DNA of 64,000 nt. Origin: CAZLMW01 sp964560875 (lineage in GTDB: Bacteria > Myxococcota_A > UBA9042). Each line of letters opens with the position of its first letter. The first letter of the stretch is position 1. The notes under the pieces were generated by a model, which was not told the DNA's origin, did no database searches, and was given only the letters and a program-made list of their open reading frames with translations. The stretch is from positions 31,305 to 95,304 of the forward strand of contig CAZLMW010000010.1 of NCBI GenBank assembly GCA_964560875.1, written 5' to 3'. A program made the position numbers and the translations under genes. Below, piece by piece: positions 50,181 to 59,876 of this stretch.

Positions 50181-50334
50181 ACAAAAGTGCTGCATCCGCC
50201 ACCGGAGGGGGACCGGTCGCGGAAGCAGGCTCTCGAACATCCGGCGGGCCACCTTGGTCACCGCCGCCGTCGATCGGCTCGTTTCATCGAGTCGTTGTGA
50301 CTCGCGAAACGGGCCCGGGGCATTGTGGGGTCGC

Positions 50335-51288
50335 TCAATCGGCGTCGACCTGCGGGATGGTGACCGGCAACTCGAAGGTCGCACCCGCGATCTTGGCGCG
50401 CAGACCGATGAGCTGTCCGGCAGGTGCCTCGATGAAGGCGAACTCGGAGGTTTGGTCGGGCTTGGGGCCAAGCACAACGGCGGCCGCATCGATGGCCTGC
50501 CATCCGGCTCTGACACCGACGATGGGCACGCTGTCGGACGTCCGAGCGCGCAGCCAGGCGATCGCGAACCGGTTGCCCTTGGAGTTGGTGCCGCCAAAGG
50601 CTTTCAACGCAACGTCGACAGTCGCGAGGGCGCTCGTGTTGACGCAGCGCAGCGGTCGTTTTCCCGCGATGGACGGGAAGTCCTTTACGCCCAGTTCGAG
50701 CGCGCCATCGGCGATGCCATGCGCGTTGATCGTGAGAATGTCGTCGATGAGCGTCACCTTGGCGACATCCAGGTTCGTCGATGGCGTTACCACGCGGCTA
50801 TGCTGCAGAACGCGATCGCCAGCGAGCAGCTTGACCTTCACGCGCGCCGAGGCACCGCTCAGAACGACAAGGCCACCGTCTGGCGCATCGATGTCTTCGC
50901 CCGTATCGAGCGTGGGCGCGAGCTGCAGTTTCTCCGGCGCGACGATCGTAAGCTTGACGCTGTCGATCGCGTCGCCGGACTCGTTGACCGCGAAGACCTG
51001 TACCTCGCCGTCGCCAACGGCTTCCCAACGACCGTTGGAGAGCTTGACGAGCTTGTTGGTGTCGTCGCTGTGCAGCTCGACCGAATTCGACGTGCTCGCG
51101 AGCTTGAAGACCGAACCGAGCGCGACCGGCTTCTTGACCGACCAGCCGGCGCCGTCGAGGCCGTTCATACGGAACGACACCACGCCACTCAAGCCGCGTT
51201 CGTCGCAACCTGACGCGACAATGCACGTCATCGCCAGCGCAATAGTAAGGCTGCTTAGGATTGTCGATTTTGTGTGTGTGCTGAACAT
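50335..51288 (-). CDS. lipoprotein with predicted beta-sandwich domains, unknown function
   Basis: The 317-residue protein has a clear signal and lipobox IVASGC (Cys28). The mature part is beta-rich with regular strand spacing and segments such as GDGEVQVFAVNESGDAIDSVKLTIV and GASARVKVKLLAGDRVL, suggesting two or three Ig/BIG2-like sandwich domains. Only one further cysteine is visible. It is monocistronic on the minus strand. No catalytic motif was seen; a structural surface or periplasmic role is likely. Confidence 0.75.
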   Translation of the reverse strand: MFSTHTKSTILSSLTIALAMTCIVASGCDERGLSGVVSFRMNGLDGAGWSVKKPVALGSVFKLASTSNSVELHSDDTNKLVKLSNGRWEAVGDGEVQVFAVNESGDAIDSVKLTIVAPEKLQLAPTLDTGEDIDAPDGGLVVLSGASARVKVKLLAGDRVLQHSRVVTPSTNLDVAKVTLIDDILTINAHGIADGALELGVKDFPSIAGKRPLRCVNTSALATVDVALKAFGGTNSKGNRFAIAWLRARTSDSVPIVGVRAGWQAIDAAAVVLGPKPDQTSEFAFIEAPAGQLIGLRAKIAGATFELPVTIPQVDAD

Positions 51289-51564
51289 GATTTGCTCCAG
51301 TTGACCGGTTGGGCCGAACGGGAACAGTTGAAAGCAAGGTCGATGCCAACCCCAGCAAACAGCGCCAAGCCAGTGCGCGGGAGGCGATCCAACCCAATGT
51401 TAACAAACGATTTATTTCAGCCGACCAGAATGCCCCGAAAAGAGCGAACGGCGTCGAGTTGGCATACCGAGCGGCGCAGCGCTACTCCACCGCTGCGGAG
51501 TAGTCGTGCGCCGCGTTCGAGACGGGCGACCTCTGGACGAAGCGGAGAGAACGCTCCGCGATGG

Positions 51565-54500
51565 CTACTGGCAGTTGCCCGTGAGCGAGTCGCAGCCATT
51601 GCCACACTGCTTCGTGGTGCCCTTGCACTGTCCGCCAGAGCAGCTGTCCTTGATGGTGCACGGCTGCCCGTCGCTGCAGGCGGCCCCGGCGCTCTTGGCC
51701 GACCAGCCGGTCTTGCTGGCGGCGGCGTTGCAGGCTTCGCACGGCGCTGACGGATTGACGACGCCACCGGCCCAGCACTTGCTGCCGATGAAACAGCGCC
51801 CCACAGACTGGCGAACCAGGCGCAGGCGGTGGTTCTGATGGTCGACGACAACCACATCGCCGAACGCATTGACGTGCACGCCGATCGGCGCGCTGAACCG
51901 TGCGCTTGAGCCAGCCCCATTGACGTGCCCCTGGCTGCCGCTGCCGGCGAATGTAGCGACCACGCCCTTGTCGGTGATGGTCCGTACGCGATGGTTGTTC
52001 ATGTCGGCGACGTACAGCAGCGAGTCCGGTCCCACCGCGATCCCGTGCGGGTTGGAGAACTTGGCCGCCGAGCCCTTGCCGTCCGCGAATCCGTAGGAGC
52101 CGCCGGCCAGCAGGGTCACGCTTCGGTCGGTGTGGACCTTGCGAATCATGCGCGAGTTCACGTCGACGACGTACATGTTGCCGTGGCTGTCGATGTCAAA
52201 GTCGACGGGATCGCGGAACCGCGCGACGGTCCACGGGCCGTTTGTGTCGCCGTAGCCGTTGCAGCCCGTGTACTTGGCCACCTTTCCGTTGTGGACCTTG
52301 CGCAAGCCGCGGTTGCCGCGGTCGAGGACGATCATCACCTCGCCCTTGAGGACGCGAATCTTGTACGGCCGGTTGAAGCGGGCGGTCGACAGGGTGCCGT
52401 CGGCATACCCGGCTGCTGAGCCCGCGTAGGTCGACACATAGTCGTTCTTGTCGATCTTGCGCAGCCGGTGGTTGTTGTAGTCGGTGACGATGTACTCACC
52501 GCCCTTGAGCAACCCGATGTCCGAGCAATGGTTGAAGCGCGCCTTGTTGGTGTAGCCGTTGGTGTCCCCCGCGGAGCCGGTGCCGGCGAACGTCTTGATC
52601 GACAGGTCGGGCTTGAGCTCGCGCACCTTGTTGGAGCTGTCGAACAGCCATTGCTTGCCGTCCGAGGTCAGCTTCAGGTTCATCGGGTAGTAAGCGCGCC
52701 AGGAAAATCTCGGCCCGTCAGCGGGCTGGGACGAGTAGCCGGCGCCGGCGTAGGCAGTAACCCACTTGTCGAGCTCAGGCTTGCATTTGCCGTTGACGCA
52801 GGACTCGCCGAGCGTGCACGGATCGCCGTCGTCACACGTGTTGGTGAGCGTATGGGTGCAGATTCCTCCCGCGTGGCAAGCGTCCTTGGTGCACGGGTTG
52901 TTGTCGTCGCAGGACACCGGGGTCGTCGCGCATTTCTGCGCCTTGTCGCAGGCCGAAACCGTGCAGGCCTTGTCGTCGTCGCACGTCGCCCCGACTTGCC
53001 GGTTGGACAACGCCTTGGCGTCAACCGTTGGCTGACACGCCTTGCACGGCGTCTTGACCGGGCCAAAACCGCTCTTCCAGCATTGCTTGCCGATCAAACA
53101 GTTGTCCTTGCTGTCCCACACCGTGCGCAGGCGGTGGTTCTGATGGTCGGCGACGACGATGCGTCCTGTCGGCTCAAGGAAAAGGTCGGTGGGATGACGG
53201 AACCGTGCGGTCTGCCCCGTGCCGTTGGTGTACCCGCCCGAAGAACCGGCGAGGGTGGTGACCTTGCCGTTGTGCAGGCGTCGAATCCGGTCGTTGCCCG
53301 AATCTGCGAAGTAGAGCTCGCCGCTTGGTCCCACGGCGAGACCGAACGGGTTGTTGATCTTGGCCTGGCTCGCGGGCCCGTCAGCGAAGCCGTAGCCGCC
53401 CTGCCCCAGCACCGTTGTCACCACCCCATTGGCGCCGATCCGCCGGACGCGGTGGTTGCGCGATTGCGAGATGTAGATGTTGCCCTTCGCGTCCACGGTG
53501 ATGCCGCGGAAACCGCCGAAAGTTGCCGTGGCGACAGGGCCGTCGGTCGAGCCGTAGCCCCCGCTGCCAGCAAGCCATGAAGCCGTACCGTTAGGCGCCA
53601 CGTAGCGGACGCGGCGGTTGCCTTCGTCGAGCACGATGGCGCCGCCGTCGGGGAAGACGTGCAGGCCTGCCGGGCTGTTGAAGCGCGCCAGGTTTGGGGG
53701 ACCGTTGACGTAGCCCGCCTGTCCGGTGCCGCTGAAGGTAGACACGAGGCCCGTCTTGGTGACCTTGCGGATAACGTGGTTGCCGCGGTCGCCGACGATG
53801 ATGTTGCCAGCGCTGTCGAGGCCGATACCCGACGGGTTGCGGAAGCGCGCCACACTGCCGATACCGTTGACGAGCCCTGTTGCGCCGCTGCCCGCGATCG
53901 TCTGCATGATGCCGTCCTTGATGCGGCGAATGCGATGCCAGGACATATCGGACAGGTAGACCAAGCCATCGTCGGAGCGGATCATGTACATCGGGTAGAT
54001 GAAGCGAGCTTGGTTGCACGCGCCGTCGGCGAATTTGCCGCTGTAGCCGGCCCCGCAGAACCAGCCTGCGACGACGGAATGTAGCGCAACGCAGCTACCG
54101 AATGAGCACGTATCGCCGGCGCTGCAGGCCTGCCCAGACTTACAAGGCTTGTTGTTGAACGTCTTGACGCATTTACCGTTCTGGCACGCGTCGTTGGTGC
54201 ACACGTTGTTGTCTTCGCAGTGCGTCGCGGACGTGCAGAAGCAGTCGTGGCTCAGCTTCTTTTTGAACAGGCACTGGCCGGTCGCCGCTTCGCACGAATC
54301 GACGGTGCACTTGTTGTTGTCGTCGCAGAACGCAGGCTTGCCCTGGCATACACCCTTGGCATCGCACGTTTCCTTGGCCACGCACGGCTTGCCGTCGTTG
54401 CACCCCCCGCCGGTCGCGGTTTTGCTCCATTGCGAGGACGAAATGAGTCCCCGACAGCGCTGGCACGGGTCGGCCGGGTTGGCGATGCCGTTGGCGTAAC

Positions 54501-57500
54501 ACGCGCCGCCGATGGAACACGCCTTGTCGCCGTCGAAGATCTTGCGCACGGCATAGTTGTCCCAGTCGGCCACGTAGACCGAGCCGTCGGCGGTGATGTC
54601 CAGTCCATACGGCGAGCGGAATCGGGCGTTCGTGCCCGACCCGTTAACGAAGCCGTAGGAGCCGCTGCCAGCGACCGTGATAACCGTTCCGCCGGGCAGG
54701 AAACGACGGATTCGATGGTTTCGCGTGTCGGCGACCCACACGCGCCCCGCTCCGTCGACTGCGATGTCGTACGGGTTGTAGAACTTCGCGGCGGCGACCG
54801 GCCCGTCGAAGATGCCCTGCCCGCCTCCTGCAAGCGTGGTCACGGTCCCGTCCGGGGCGATGCGCCGCAGCCGGTTGTTGTGGGTGTCCGCGACGTACAC
54901 GACGCCGTTGAGATCAGCATCGACGCCGTACGGGTTGCGGAACCGAGCGGCCGTGCCCTTGCCGTCCTTGTAGCCGTAGGACGTGCTGCCCGCGACGATG
55001 GTCGCGTTGCCGGCCGCGTCGACCTTGCGAATCATGTGGTTCTGCATGTCGGCGACGAAGACGACACCACCGAGCGTGGCGGCGACGTCGGCGGGCCGAT
55101 AGAACCGAGCGTTGGACGCGCTTCCCGCGGCGTAACCGCTGGCACCGCTGCCCGACAGCGTCGACACGTTCTGCGACTTGTCGATCTTGCGGATCCGGTT
55201 GTTGTAGTAGTCGGCCACGTAGACCGTGCCGTCGTTGGACACGTCGACGCCGAACGGCCGATTGAACCGCGCCTGGGTGCCCTTGCCATCGATGTAGCCG
55301 CTCGAGCTGCCCGCATACGTCGTCACCAACGCTTTCTTCTGGTCGATCTTGCGGATGCGATGGTTGTAGTAGTCGGCGACAAAGATCGTCCCGTCAGTGG
55401 CCACGCCGATGCGTCCGGGGCGATTGAACCGCGCCTGGTTGATGCTGCCGTCGTTGCTGCCGAGCTTGCCGCCGGCGATGGTCGAAACACCGACCGCGGC
55501 GTCGGCAACGCACTTGCCCTGGGCGCACGTCTCGCCGACTGAGCACGGGTTGCCGCTCTTGCACGGTTTCGCGTTGAACTTGTATTGGCATTGGTTGGCA
55601 ACACACGCGTCGTCCGTGCACGCGTTGCCGTCGTTGCAGTGCCCCTGCGAGGTGCAGTAGCCGCACTTGCCCACGACCTTGGCGTGTTTGCAGGCCCCGG
55701 TGGCCGCTTCGCAGCTGTCCTTGGTGCACGGGTTGCTGTCGTCGCAGTTTTTCGTCTTGCCGCTGCACGCGCCCTGGACATTACACTTCTCTTCGATGGT
55801 GCAGTAGCTGCCGTCCTGACAGAGCGTGCCCTCGGCCAGCTTGCTCCAGGCGGTCTTGGACTTGTTTGGCGCGCAGACCAGGCACGGCGAACCGGGCTTG
55901 CGCAGCCCCGACGAGTAGCACTTGCCGCCGATGTTGCAGTTGCCGGTGCTGTCTTGGACGAGCCGCACGCGCTGGTTGCCGTAGTCGCCGATGTACAGCG
56001 TTCCGAACGCGTCCACGGTGATACCGACCGGGTCTTTGAACTTGGCTGCGCCGGGTCCGCCGTCCTTGAAGCCGGCGCCGGCGAAGCCGATCAGCGTCGA
56101 GACAAAGAGGCTGGAGCTGATCTTGCGCACGCGGTGGTTGCTCGTGTCCGCCACGAAGATGTTGCCTCCGGTGTCGACCGCGATGCCCTGCGGGTTATGG
56201 AACTTGGCGACCTTTGCGGGTCCGTCAAAGACACCGTCACCGCTGCCAGCGATGGTCGTGACGACGCCGTCCTGGGTGACACGCCGCACGCGACTGGAGG
56301 GCGAGCTTTCCAGGAAGTAGAGGTCACCGTTGGACGCGATGGTGATGGCGTTAGGCCGGTTGATGGCCGCCTTTGTGCCTTTGCCGTCTGAGCTCGTTGC
56401 GACCCCGCTTCCGGCGAGGGTCGACACCGTTCCGTCGGGCGAAACCTTGCGAATTCGATGCGTATTCGTGTCGGCGACGAACGCTGCACCGAGAGGAGTT
56501 ACGGCGATGCCGCGCGGGGTGTAGAACCGCGCCGTGCTCGAACCGCCATTGAGGAAGCCGGCCTGGCCGCTGCCGGCGAAGGTCAGGACAGCGCCTTGCG
56601 GCGTGATGCGTCGAATGCGGTGGTTGCCGGTATCCGCCACGTAGATGTTGCCTGCCTGGTCGACCGCGACGCCCTCGGGCCGGTTGAACGCCGTCAGCTT
56701 GCCAAACCCGTCCTGGTAGCCCGGCTTGCCGTTGCCCGCGAGGGTCGACACGAGCCCGCCCGCGCCGATCTTGCGAATCACGCTGTTGGCCCGGTCCGCC
56801 ACCAGCACCGAGCCGCCGTACACGACGAGCCCGCGGGGGCCATTGAACATCGCGATCTTGGGGTTGTCGTCCTTGTAGCCCTTGACGCCGGAACCGGCGA
56901 GCGTGCTGACCTCGACTCCATCGCCGCCGGTGCATTTGCCGCCGTTGCAGAGGTCGCCGGTCGTGCAGCTGTCGCCATCGTTGCAGGACTTCTTGTTATT
57001 GACATATGTACACTTGCCGTTTGTACACTTGCCGTTTGTGCAGATGTTGGCGTCGTTGCAGTGACTGGAATCGGCGCAGTTGCCGCCGCAGCCAAAGATC
57101 GCTTTGCTGCCGCATTTACCGGTCTTCGGGTCGCAGGCGTCGGTCGTGCACTTGTCGCCGTCGTCGCAGAGCTTGCCCTTGCCGGGCTTGCAGGTTCCGT
57201 TGGCGCATTGGTCGCCGCTGGTGCACTTGTCGCCGTCTTCACAGGCGAGCGTGTGGCCATTGTTGATGCAGCCGACGCCGGGCTTGCACGAGTCGGTTGT
57301 GCACTCGTTGCTGTCGTTGCAGTCGAGCTTGGACCCGCCGCACTTGCCGTCTTTGCAGGCGTCGTTGCCGGTGCACTTGTTGCTGTCGTCGCAGGCTTTG
57401 CTGTTGTTGGAGATCAGGCACTTGCCCTGCACGCAGATGTCGGACGTGCAGACCTTGTTGTCGTCGCAGTCCTTGCTCGTAGCGCAGAAACCGCCGCAGC

Positions 57501-59721
57501 CGGGAATGCCGGTGAAGACGCACTTGCCGGTCTTGGGGTCGCAGCTGTCGGTCGTGCACGCGACCTTGTCGTCGCAGACGGTCTTCTTGCCGCTCAGGCA
57601 GACCTTGTTGGAGCACCCGTCGCCGACCGTGCACTCATTGCCGTCGCTGCACTTGCCCGTGTTGGCCTTGTGCAGGCAGCCGGTCTTTTTGTCGCACGAA
57701 TCATCGGTGCACGCGTTGTTGTCGTCGCACGATTTCTGCGACCCCGCGAGGCAGTTTCCGGCCTTACACTTGTCGCCCACGCTGCACACGTCGCCATCGG
57801 CGTCGCACGGTTTGCCGTCGGCCTTGGGAATGAACTGACAGGCGCCCTTGGTCTTGTCGCACTTGTTGGCCAGGCACGCGGTGTCCTTGCCGCTGCTGCA
57901 CGACACCACGGTATGTTTGTCGACGACACATTTGAACGGAGACGCGGTCTTGTCGCACTTGAGCGTGCCGTTGCAGAGATCGCCGTCTTCGAACGCGTTG
58001 CAGTCTTTGTCGGCCTCGCACTGGCAGGTGTTCTTGCCGCCCTTGCAGGTGCCGTCTTTGCAGGTGTCGTCGGTCGTGCATGGGTTTGCGTCGCTGCAGT
58101 TGCCCTTCTGGTCGTCGTAGGTGCAGCCGGTTTTGACGTTGCAGCCGTCCTTGGTGCACGGGTTGCCATCGTTGCAGTCGTCCTTGATGACCTTGGCCGT
58201 GCCCGCGCATTTGCCGCCCTTGCAGCCGTCGGCATCGGTGCACGCGTTGCCGTCGTTGCACGGGTTGGTGTTGGGCGAGTGCTTGCAGCCGGTCTTCGAG
58301 TCGCATGAGTCGTCGGTGCACTTGCTGCCATCGTCGCAGTCGACGACCTTGCCCAGACAGGTCCCGCCGAGACAAGAATCGGCCTTGGTGCAGGCGGTTC
58401 CGTCGTTGCAGGGCACCCCGTCTGGGATCGGCTTGAACTTGCATTTGCCGGTGCTGATATCGCAGGCCGCGAGCACACACGGGTCACCGGACTTGCACTT
58501 CTTGGCGATGCCTGGCTCGCACCCGCCTTGCTTGCACAGATCGGATTGCGTACACGGGTTGTCGTCGTCGCAAGGCGCGCCGTCGTCGTCGGTCTGCGTG
58601 CACCCGGATGCCGGCAAACAGACGTCCTTGGTGCAGGGGTTCTTGTCGTCGCAGTCCTTGGCCTTGCCGGGCGTGCACACGCCGTTTTTGCATTGGTCGT
58701 TGGACGTGCACTGGTTGCCGTCGGCGTCGCACGGCGCCTGGGTCGGGTTGTGGATGCAGCCGTCTTTGCCCTCGAGCGTCTTCTTGGCGTCGCACAGGTC
58801 TTGCGTGCACGGGTTCTTGTCGTCGCACGTCGCTTCGTCGGTGCTGCCGTCGCAGTCGTTGTCCTCGCCGTCGCACTTCTCCGCTTCCGCCGGTGGGGCG
58901 AGGCACTTGGACAGACCTTTTTCGTCACATTTTCGGAGGCCTGGGCACTTACCCGTAACCGTACCCTTGTCATCTTTCGCTTCGATGTAGCACGTGGTGG
59001 ACAGCTTCTTGGCCACCGCCGCCTTGCTGCACGAACACGTTCCGAACGCCGCGCCGGCATCGGGTGTGGGCACGCAGCGGTTGGCCTTGACGCCGGCCAC
59101 GGAGAACGTCGCCTTGCACGCATAGCCGGATGGGCACTCGCCCGCCGCGCATGGAATGCCGCAGAACGAGCCCTCGCTGCCCATCTCCACGCACGCAGAG
59201 TCCTTGATGCCGAGCGAATCGCACTCCTTGTCTTCGCTGCACGGGTTGCAGAGCTTGCCCCACTTGGCGACACAGATGTTGACGGTGTCTCCCCCGGGCG
59301 AATTGACGAGTCGGCACACGTAGCCATTGGGACATTCGTCGATGCAGTTCTTGGCGCAGACGTTGCCGTCGGGCGTGCTGATGCACAGACCGAAGTCGCA
59401 TTCTTTGTGCTCTTTGCAGGGACAGAAAGGGCCGCCGGGACAGTCGTCGGGATCGGGCCCCGCGGTATCGAGCGCTTCGCCCACGTCATCCGCGCCGCCG
59501 GCTGTGTCCTCGAGTGCGCCGGTGTCATTTGCGATCGTGCCGGTGTCCGTCACGGTGTCGTTTGCCGTGTTGGTCGATTCGGTGTCGTCTCCTTCGCCCC
59601 CTGCACAGGCCGCCATCAACGCGGCGAGCAGGATCGAAACGAGCGACAACGCGCGACGCGGGGTCGCGCGGCGGGAAGGCGTCAGCGAGACACACGCAGA
59701 CCGTGGGACAGCGTAAGACAT
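51565..59721 (-). CDS. giant lipoprotein: DDGxxCT arrays and four six-bladed NHL propellers
   Basis: 2,718 residues from ATG 59721 (GAGGT nine bases upstream; ATG 59826 would add a leader before the signal). The signal ends LMAAC (Cys39), followed by an acidic linker. Roughly residues 90-930 (57000-59450) are cysteine-rich, mostly DDGNPCTxDxC modules. Four NHL blocks then follow, each with six repeats such as PEGVAVDQAGNIYVADTGNH: about 55940-56900, 54520-55480, 53080-54080 and 51800-52740. Each ends in a CxIGxxCxxxG...PCxxC cassette, and the blocks are separated by further DDGxxCT modules. Propellers usually bind protein, glycan or RNA ligands; a large surface adhesin or scaffold is inferred. 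Confidence 0.9.
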   Translation of the reverse strand: MSYAVPRSACVSLTPSRRATPRRALSLVSILLAALMAACAGGEGDDTESTNTANDTVTDTGTIANDTGALEDTAGGADDVGEALDTAGPDPDDCPGGPFCPCKEHKECDFGLCISTPDGNVCAKNCIDECPNGYVCRLVNSPGGDTVNICVAKWGKLCNPCSEDKECDSLGIKDSACVEMGSEGSFCGIPCAAGECPSGYACKATFSVAGVKANRCVPTPDAGAAFGTCSCSKAAVAKKLSTTCYIEAKDDKGTVTGKCPGLRKCDEKGLSKCLAPPAEAEKCDGEDNDCDGSTDEATCDDKNPCTQDLCDAKKTLEGKDGCIHNPTQAPCDADGNQCTSNDQCKNGVCTPGKAKDCDDKNPCTKDVCLPASGCTQTDDDGAPCDDDNPCTQSDLCKQGGCEPGIAKKCKSGDPCVLAACDISTGKCKFKPIPDGVPCNDGTACTKADSCLGGTCLGKVVDCDDGSKCTDDSCDSKTGCKHSPNTNPCNDGNACTDADGCKGGKCAGTAKVIKDDCNDGNPCTKDGCNVKTGCTYDDQKGNCSDANPCTTDDTCKDGTCKGGKNTCQCEADKDCNAFEDGDLCNGTLKCDKTASPFKCVVDKHTVVSCSSGKDTACLANKCDKTKGACQFIPKADGKPCDADGDVCSVGDKCKAGNCLAGSQKSCDDNNACTDDSCDKKTGCLHKANTGKCSDGNECTVGDGCSNKVCLSGKKTVCDDKVACTTDSCDPKTGKCVFTGIPGCGGFCATSKDCDDNKVCTSDICVQGKCLISNNSKACDDSNKCTGNDACKDGKCGGSKLDCNDSNECTTDSCKPGVGCINNGHTLACEDGDKCTSGDQCANGTCKPGKGKLCDDGDKCTTDACDPKTGKCGSKAIFGCGGNCADSSHCNDANICTNGKCTNGKCTYVNNKKSCNDGDSCTTGDLCNGGKCTGGDGVEVSTLAGSGVKGYKDDNPKIAMFNGPRGLVVYGGSVLVADRANSVIRKIGAGGLVSTLAGNGKPGYQDGFGKLTAFNRPEGVAVDQAGNIYVADTGNHRIRRITPQGAVLTFAGSGQAGFLNGGSSTARFYTPRGIAVTPLGAAFVADTNTHRIRKVSPDGTVSTLAGSGVATSSDGKGTKAAINRPNAITIASNGDLYFLESSPSSRVRRVTQDGVVTTIAGSGDGVFDGPAKVAKFHNPQGIAVDTGGNIFVADTSNHRVRKISSSLFVSTLIGFAGAGFKDGGPGAAKFKDPVGITVDAFGTLYIGDYGNQRVRLVQDSTGNCNIGGKCYSSGLRKPGSPCLVCAPNKSKTAWSKLAEGTLCQDGSYCTIEEKCNVQGACSGKTKNCDDSNPCTKDSCEAATGACKHAKVVGKCGYCTSQGHCNDGNACTDDACVANQCQYKFNAKPCKSGNPCSVGETCAQGKCVADAAVGVSTIAGGKLGSNDGSINQARFNRPGRIGVATDGTIFVADYYNHRIRKIDQKKALVTTYAGSSSGYIDGKGTQARFNRPFGVDVSNDGTVYVADYYNNRIRKIDKSQNVSTLSGSGASGYAAGSASNARFYRPADVAATLGGVVFVADMQNHMIRKVDAAGNATIVAGSTSYGYKDGKGTAARFRNPYGVDADLNGVVYVADTHNNRLRRIAPDGTVTTLAGGGQGIFDGPVAAAKFYNPYDIAVDGAGRVWVADTRNHRIRRFLPGGTVITVAGSGSYGFVNGSGTNARFRSPYGLDITADGSVYVADWDNYAVRKIFDGDKACSIGGACYANGIANPADPCQRCRGLISSSQWSKTATGGGCNDGKPCVAKETCDAKGVCQGKPAFCDDNNKCTVDSCEAATGQCLFKKKLSHDCFCTSATHCEDNNVCTNDACQNGKCVKTFNNKPCKSGQACSAGDTCSFGSCVALHSVVAGWFCGAGYSGKFADGACNQARFIYPMYMIRSDDGLVYLSDMSWHRIRRIKDGIMQTIAGSGATGLVNGIGSVARFRNPSGIGLDSAGNIIVGDRGNHVIRKVTKTGLVSTFSGTGQAGYVNGPPNLARFNSPAGLHVFPDGGAIVLDEGNRRVRYVAPNGTASWLAGSGGYGSTDGPVATATFGGFRGITVDAKGNIYISQSRNHRVRRIGANGVVTTVLGQGGYGFADGPASQAKINNPFGLAVGPSGELYFADSGNDRIRRLHNGKVTTLAGSSGGYTNGTGQTARFRHPTDLFLEPTGRIVVADHQNHRLRTVWDSKDNCLIGKQCWKSGFGPVKTPCKACQPTVDAKALSNRQVGATCDDDKACTVSACDKAQKCATTPVSCDDNNPCTKDACHAGGICTHTLTNTCDDGDPCTLGESCVNGKCKPELDKWVTAYAGAGYSSQPADGPRFSWRAYYPMNLKLTSDGKQWLFDSSNKVRELKPDLSIKTFAGTGSAGDTNGYTNKARFNHCSDIGLLKGGEYIVTDYNNHRLRKIDKNDYVSTYAGSAAGYADGTLSTARFNRPYKIRVLKGEVMIVLDRGNRGLRKVHNGKVAKYTGCNGYGDTNGPWTVARFRDPVDFDIDSHGNMYVVDVNSRMIRKVHTDRSVTLLAGGSYGFADGKGSAAKFSNPHGIAVGPDSLLYVADMNNHRVRTITDKGVVATFAGSGSQGHVNGAGSSARFSAPIGVHVNAFGDVVVVDHQNHRLRLVRQSVGRCFIGSKCWAGGVVNPSAPCEACNAAASKTGWSAKSAGAACSDGQPCTIKDSCSGGQCKGTTKQCGNGCDSLTGNCQ

Positions 59722-59876
59722 GGGCACCTCGGGCGGGCGAGAGCTGATGAAGCGGGGTAGGTCGCCAGCGTACCAGATTCGTACCGCCAGTGGCACCGAC
59801 AGACGCGGCCGAAACACGCCGCGCACGAACTGGCAGTTGCGGAGGAGTCGGCGGATGGCGCAGGCGGAGGAGGCCG

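Noticed and set aside
56458..58308. 616-codon and other long plus-strand frames across 51900-59800
   Set aside because: They mirror the repeat structure of the giant lipoprotein and contain Ala/Val-rich or Ser/Leu-rich low-complexity sequence only.
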